This document shows, piece by piece, positions 6,436-7,184 of a DNA stretch of 7,184 bases. Where the stretch lies: assembly GCA_023398345.1 (NCBI GenBank), contig JAEWSK010000179.1, forward strand, positions 1 to 7,184, written 5' to 3'. Within the stretch, counting starts at the first letter, position 1. The number at the start of each line of letters is the position of its first letter. The notes under the pieces are model-generated. The model made no database searches, had not been told where the DNA came from, and saw nothing but the letters and a program-made list of their open reading frames with translations. A program made the position numbers and the translations under genes. The DNA comes from Armatimonadota bacterium. GTDB lineage: Bacteria; Armatimonadota; UBA5829.

Positions 6436-7146
6436 ATGGCAGGTAAGAAACACTTCGTATTAGCTTTGCTGCTGGCTTTAGTTATGTGTCATTGTGTGGT
6501 CACTGCTGCAGAAGCAATGGATACCACGCAATGGTTCAACCCCGTTCTTTTAATGACAAAGAACGGCAGCGGCGAATATGCTGAAGAATTCGGCAGCATT
6601 GAAGTTGTTATGCAGGTAACTCCCAATGCCTTAAACGGGTCGTACGAGTATGTCTATTGGGTCACTAACAATACGACAACGATGATGTCCGACTTCTACT
6701 TTACTTGCCTCGGTGTTACCGACCCAAAATCATTCTTGGCTGATGGTTATCAAGTTCTTAGTGGCACCAGAGTAGATGAAGATGGTTTAGTTAAGTTTTC
6801 TGCGGGCCCGGGTGTTTCAGATTGGGGAGACTTCACTACAGACGATGATACTGTCCCGCTTGTTTGTAATGTTTCCGAAGGCTGCCTAAGCACAAGGCTC
6901 TGGTGGAGCGCATTGGGTGATAACGAGGGCTTGGATGTTGGAGACAGTATCGGTTTTTCGTTTGCAAGTATTTATCCACCAGGTGTAGCGGCTGATAATA
7001 TTCCAGTTGGACTTGCTGCACGAATGTTTAATGGTGAAGCATATGGGCCTGATCCAACTCAATTGCTGGAGTGCTCATCAGTGTTTTTGGCTCTTACCGG
7101 CCTTGGATGCGTTGGTGCAATAAAGCAACGATTTAGAAGAAACTAA
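6436..7146 (+). CDS. Secreted protein with variant PEP-CTERM-like C-terminal sorting tail
   Basis: I take the ATG at 6436 as the start because AAGGTGA (6424-6430) lies 5 nt before it; an in-frame GTG at 6427 falls inside that site. The 236-residue product has a signal peptide (K4, K5, hydrophobic 7-17, likely cut after A25-E26-A27). Its body is rich in Thr, Asn, Gly and Asp and has predicted beta-strand character. The stretch YEYVYWVTNNT (70-80) resembles strands common in PEP-CTERM proteins. The C-terminus has the tripartite sorting layout: a short motif at 211-213, a hydrophobic helix at about 214-229, and a basic tail (K230 to R235). The motif, however, reads L-E-C followed by S-S, where Pro-Glu-Pro is expected. 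Cysteines lie at 91, 144, 150, 213 and 225. It is probably a substrate of the local exosortase, exported and perhaps linked to the polysaccharide. No enzyme motif is recognised, and body function is unknown. Confidence 0.8.
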   Translation: MAGKKHFVLALLLALVMCHCVVTAAEAMDTTQWFNPVLLMTKNGSGEYAEEFGSIEVVMQVTPNALNGSYEYVYWVTNNTTTMMSDFYFTCLGVTDPKSFLADGYQVLSGTRVDEDGLVKFSAGPGVSDWGDFTTDDDTVPLVCNVSEGCLSTRLWWSALGDNEGLDVGDSIGFSFASIYPPGVAADNIPVGLAARMFNGEAYGPDPTQLLECSSVFLALTGLGCVGAIKQRFRRN

Positions 7147-7161
7147 CATTCGATCTATAAT
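7133..7161 (+). promoter_or_regulatory. Possible promoter for a gene beyond the right edge
   Basis: A perfect TATAAT stands at 7156-7161. The hexamer 17 nt upstream, TTAGAA at 7133-7138, matches the -35 consensus at only 3 of 6 positions and lies within the last codons of the preceding gene. The rest of the tail to 7184 has no gene start I can identify. Confidence 0.25.
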
Positions 7162-7184
7162 GTATGTCCAAAGGGGCCCGTTGA

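Noticed and set aside
1..7184. CRISPR arrays, tRNA or rRNA genes, insertion sequences
   Set aside because: No regularly spaced direct repeats, cloverleaf or conserved rRNA segments, transposase-like frames or terminal inverted repeats were seen.

Overview
The window looks like part of an exopolysaccharide locus tied to an exosortase (PEP-CTERM type) protein-sorting system, from a Gram-negative bacterium. The evidence is an EpsI/DUF3485-family protein, two GT4 glycosyltransferases of the kind found beside exosortases, a GT39-like membrane glycosyltransferase, a Poly_export/SLBB outer-membrane export protein, and a secreted protein ending in a PEP-CTERM-like tail. An outer-membrane export protein implies a two-membrane cell. 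GC content is moderate by eye. I cannot fix the lineage: Armatimonadota, Planctomycetota or Verrucomicrobiota would all fit, and Armatimonadota is my weak preference.

Layout. Bases 2-4791 hold a tight plus-strand operon: epsI-like (5' end cut by the window edge), GT4 no. 1 (8 nt gap), GT4 no. 2 (4-nt ATGA overlap) and a GT39-like integral membrane transferase (31 nt gap, TTG start behind a GGAGG ribosome binding site). A strong bidirectional terminator (4807-4846) separates it from the convergent minus-strand SLBB export gene (4869-6011). This gene has a good sigma70-type promoter at 6096-6068, which places its start at the ATG at 6011 rather than further upstream. A divergent intergenic region of about 420 bp follows, then a plus-strand gene (6436-7146) for a secreted protein with a signal peptide and a variant C-terminal sorting tail. 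The last 38 bases hold only a possible promoter -10 for a gene beyond the window.

How the genes work together (inference). The GT4 enzymes would add sugars to a lipid-linked repeat unit in the cytoplasm. The GT39-like protein would add a sugar from a polyprenyl-phosphate donor on the periplasmic side. The SLBB protein would carry the polymer out through the outer membrane. The exosortase, probably upstream of the left edge, and the EpsI-like protein would process tailed proteins such as the one at the right end.

The points most worth a second look are the tail of that last protein, where a Leu-Glu-Cys motif stands where Pro-Glu-Pro is expected; a hairpin-rich 5' leader in front of it; and the first GT4, which has Asn in place of the usual nucleotide-binding Glu. 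I did not find a clearly new multi-gene system.
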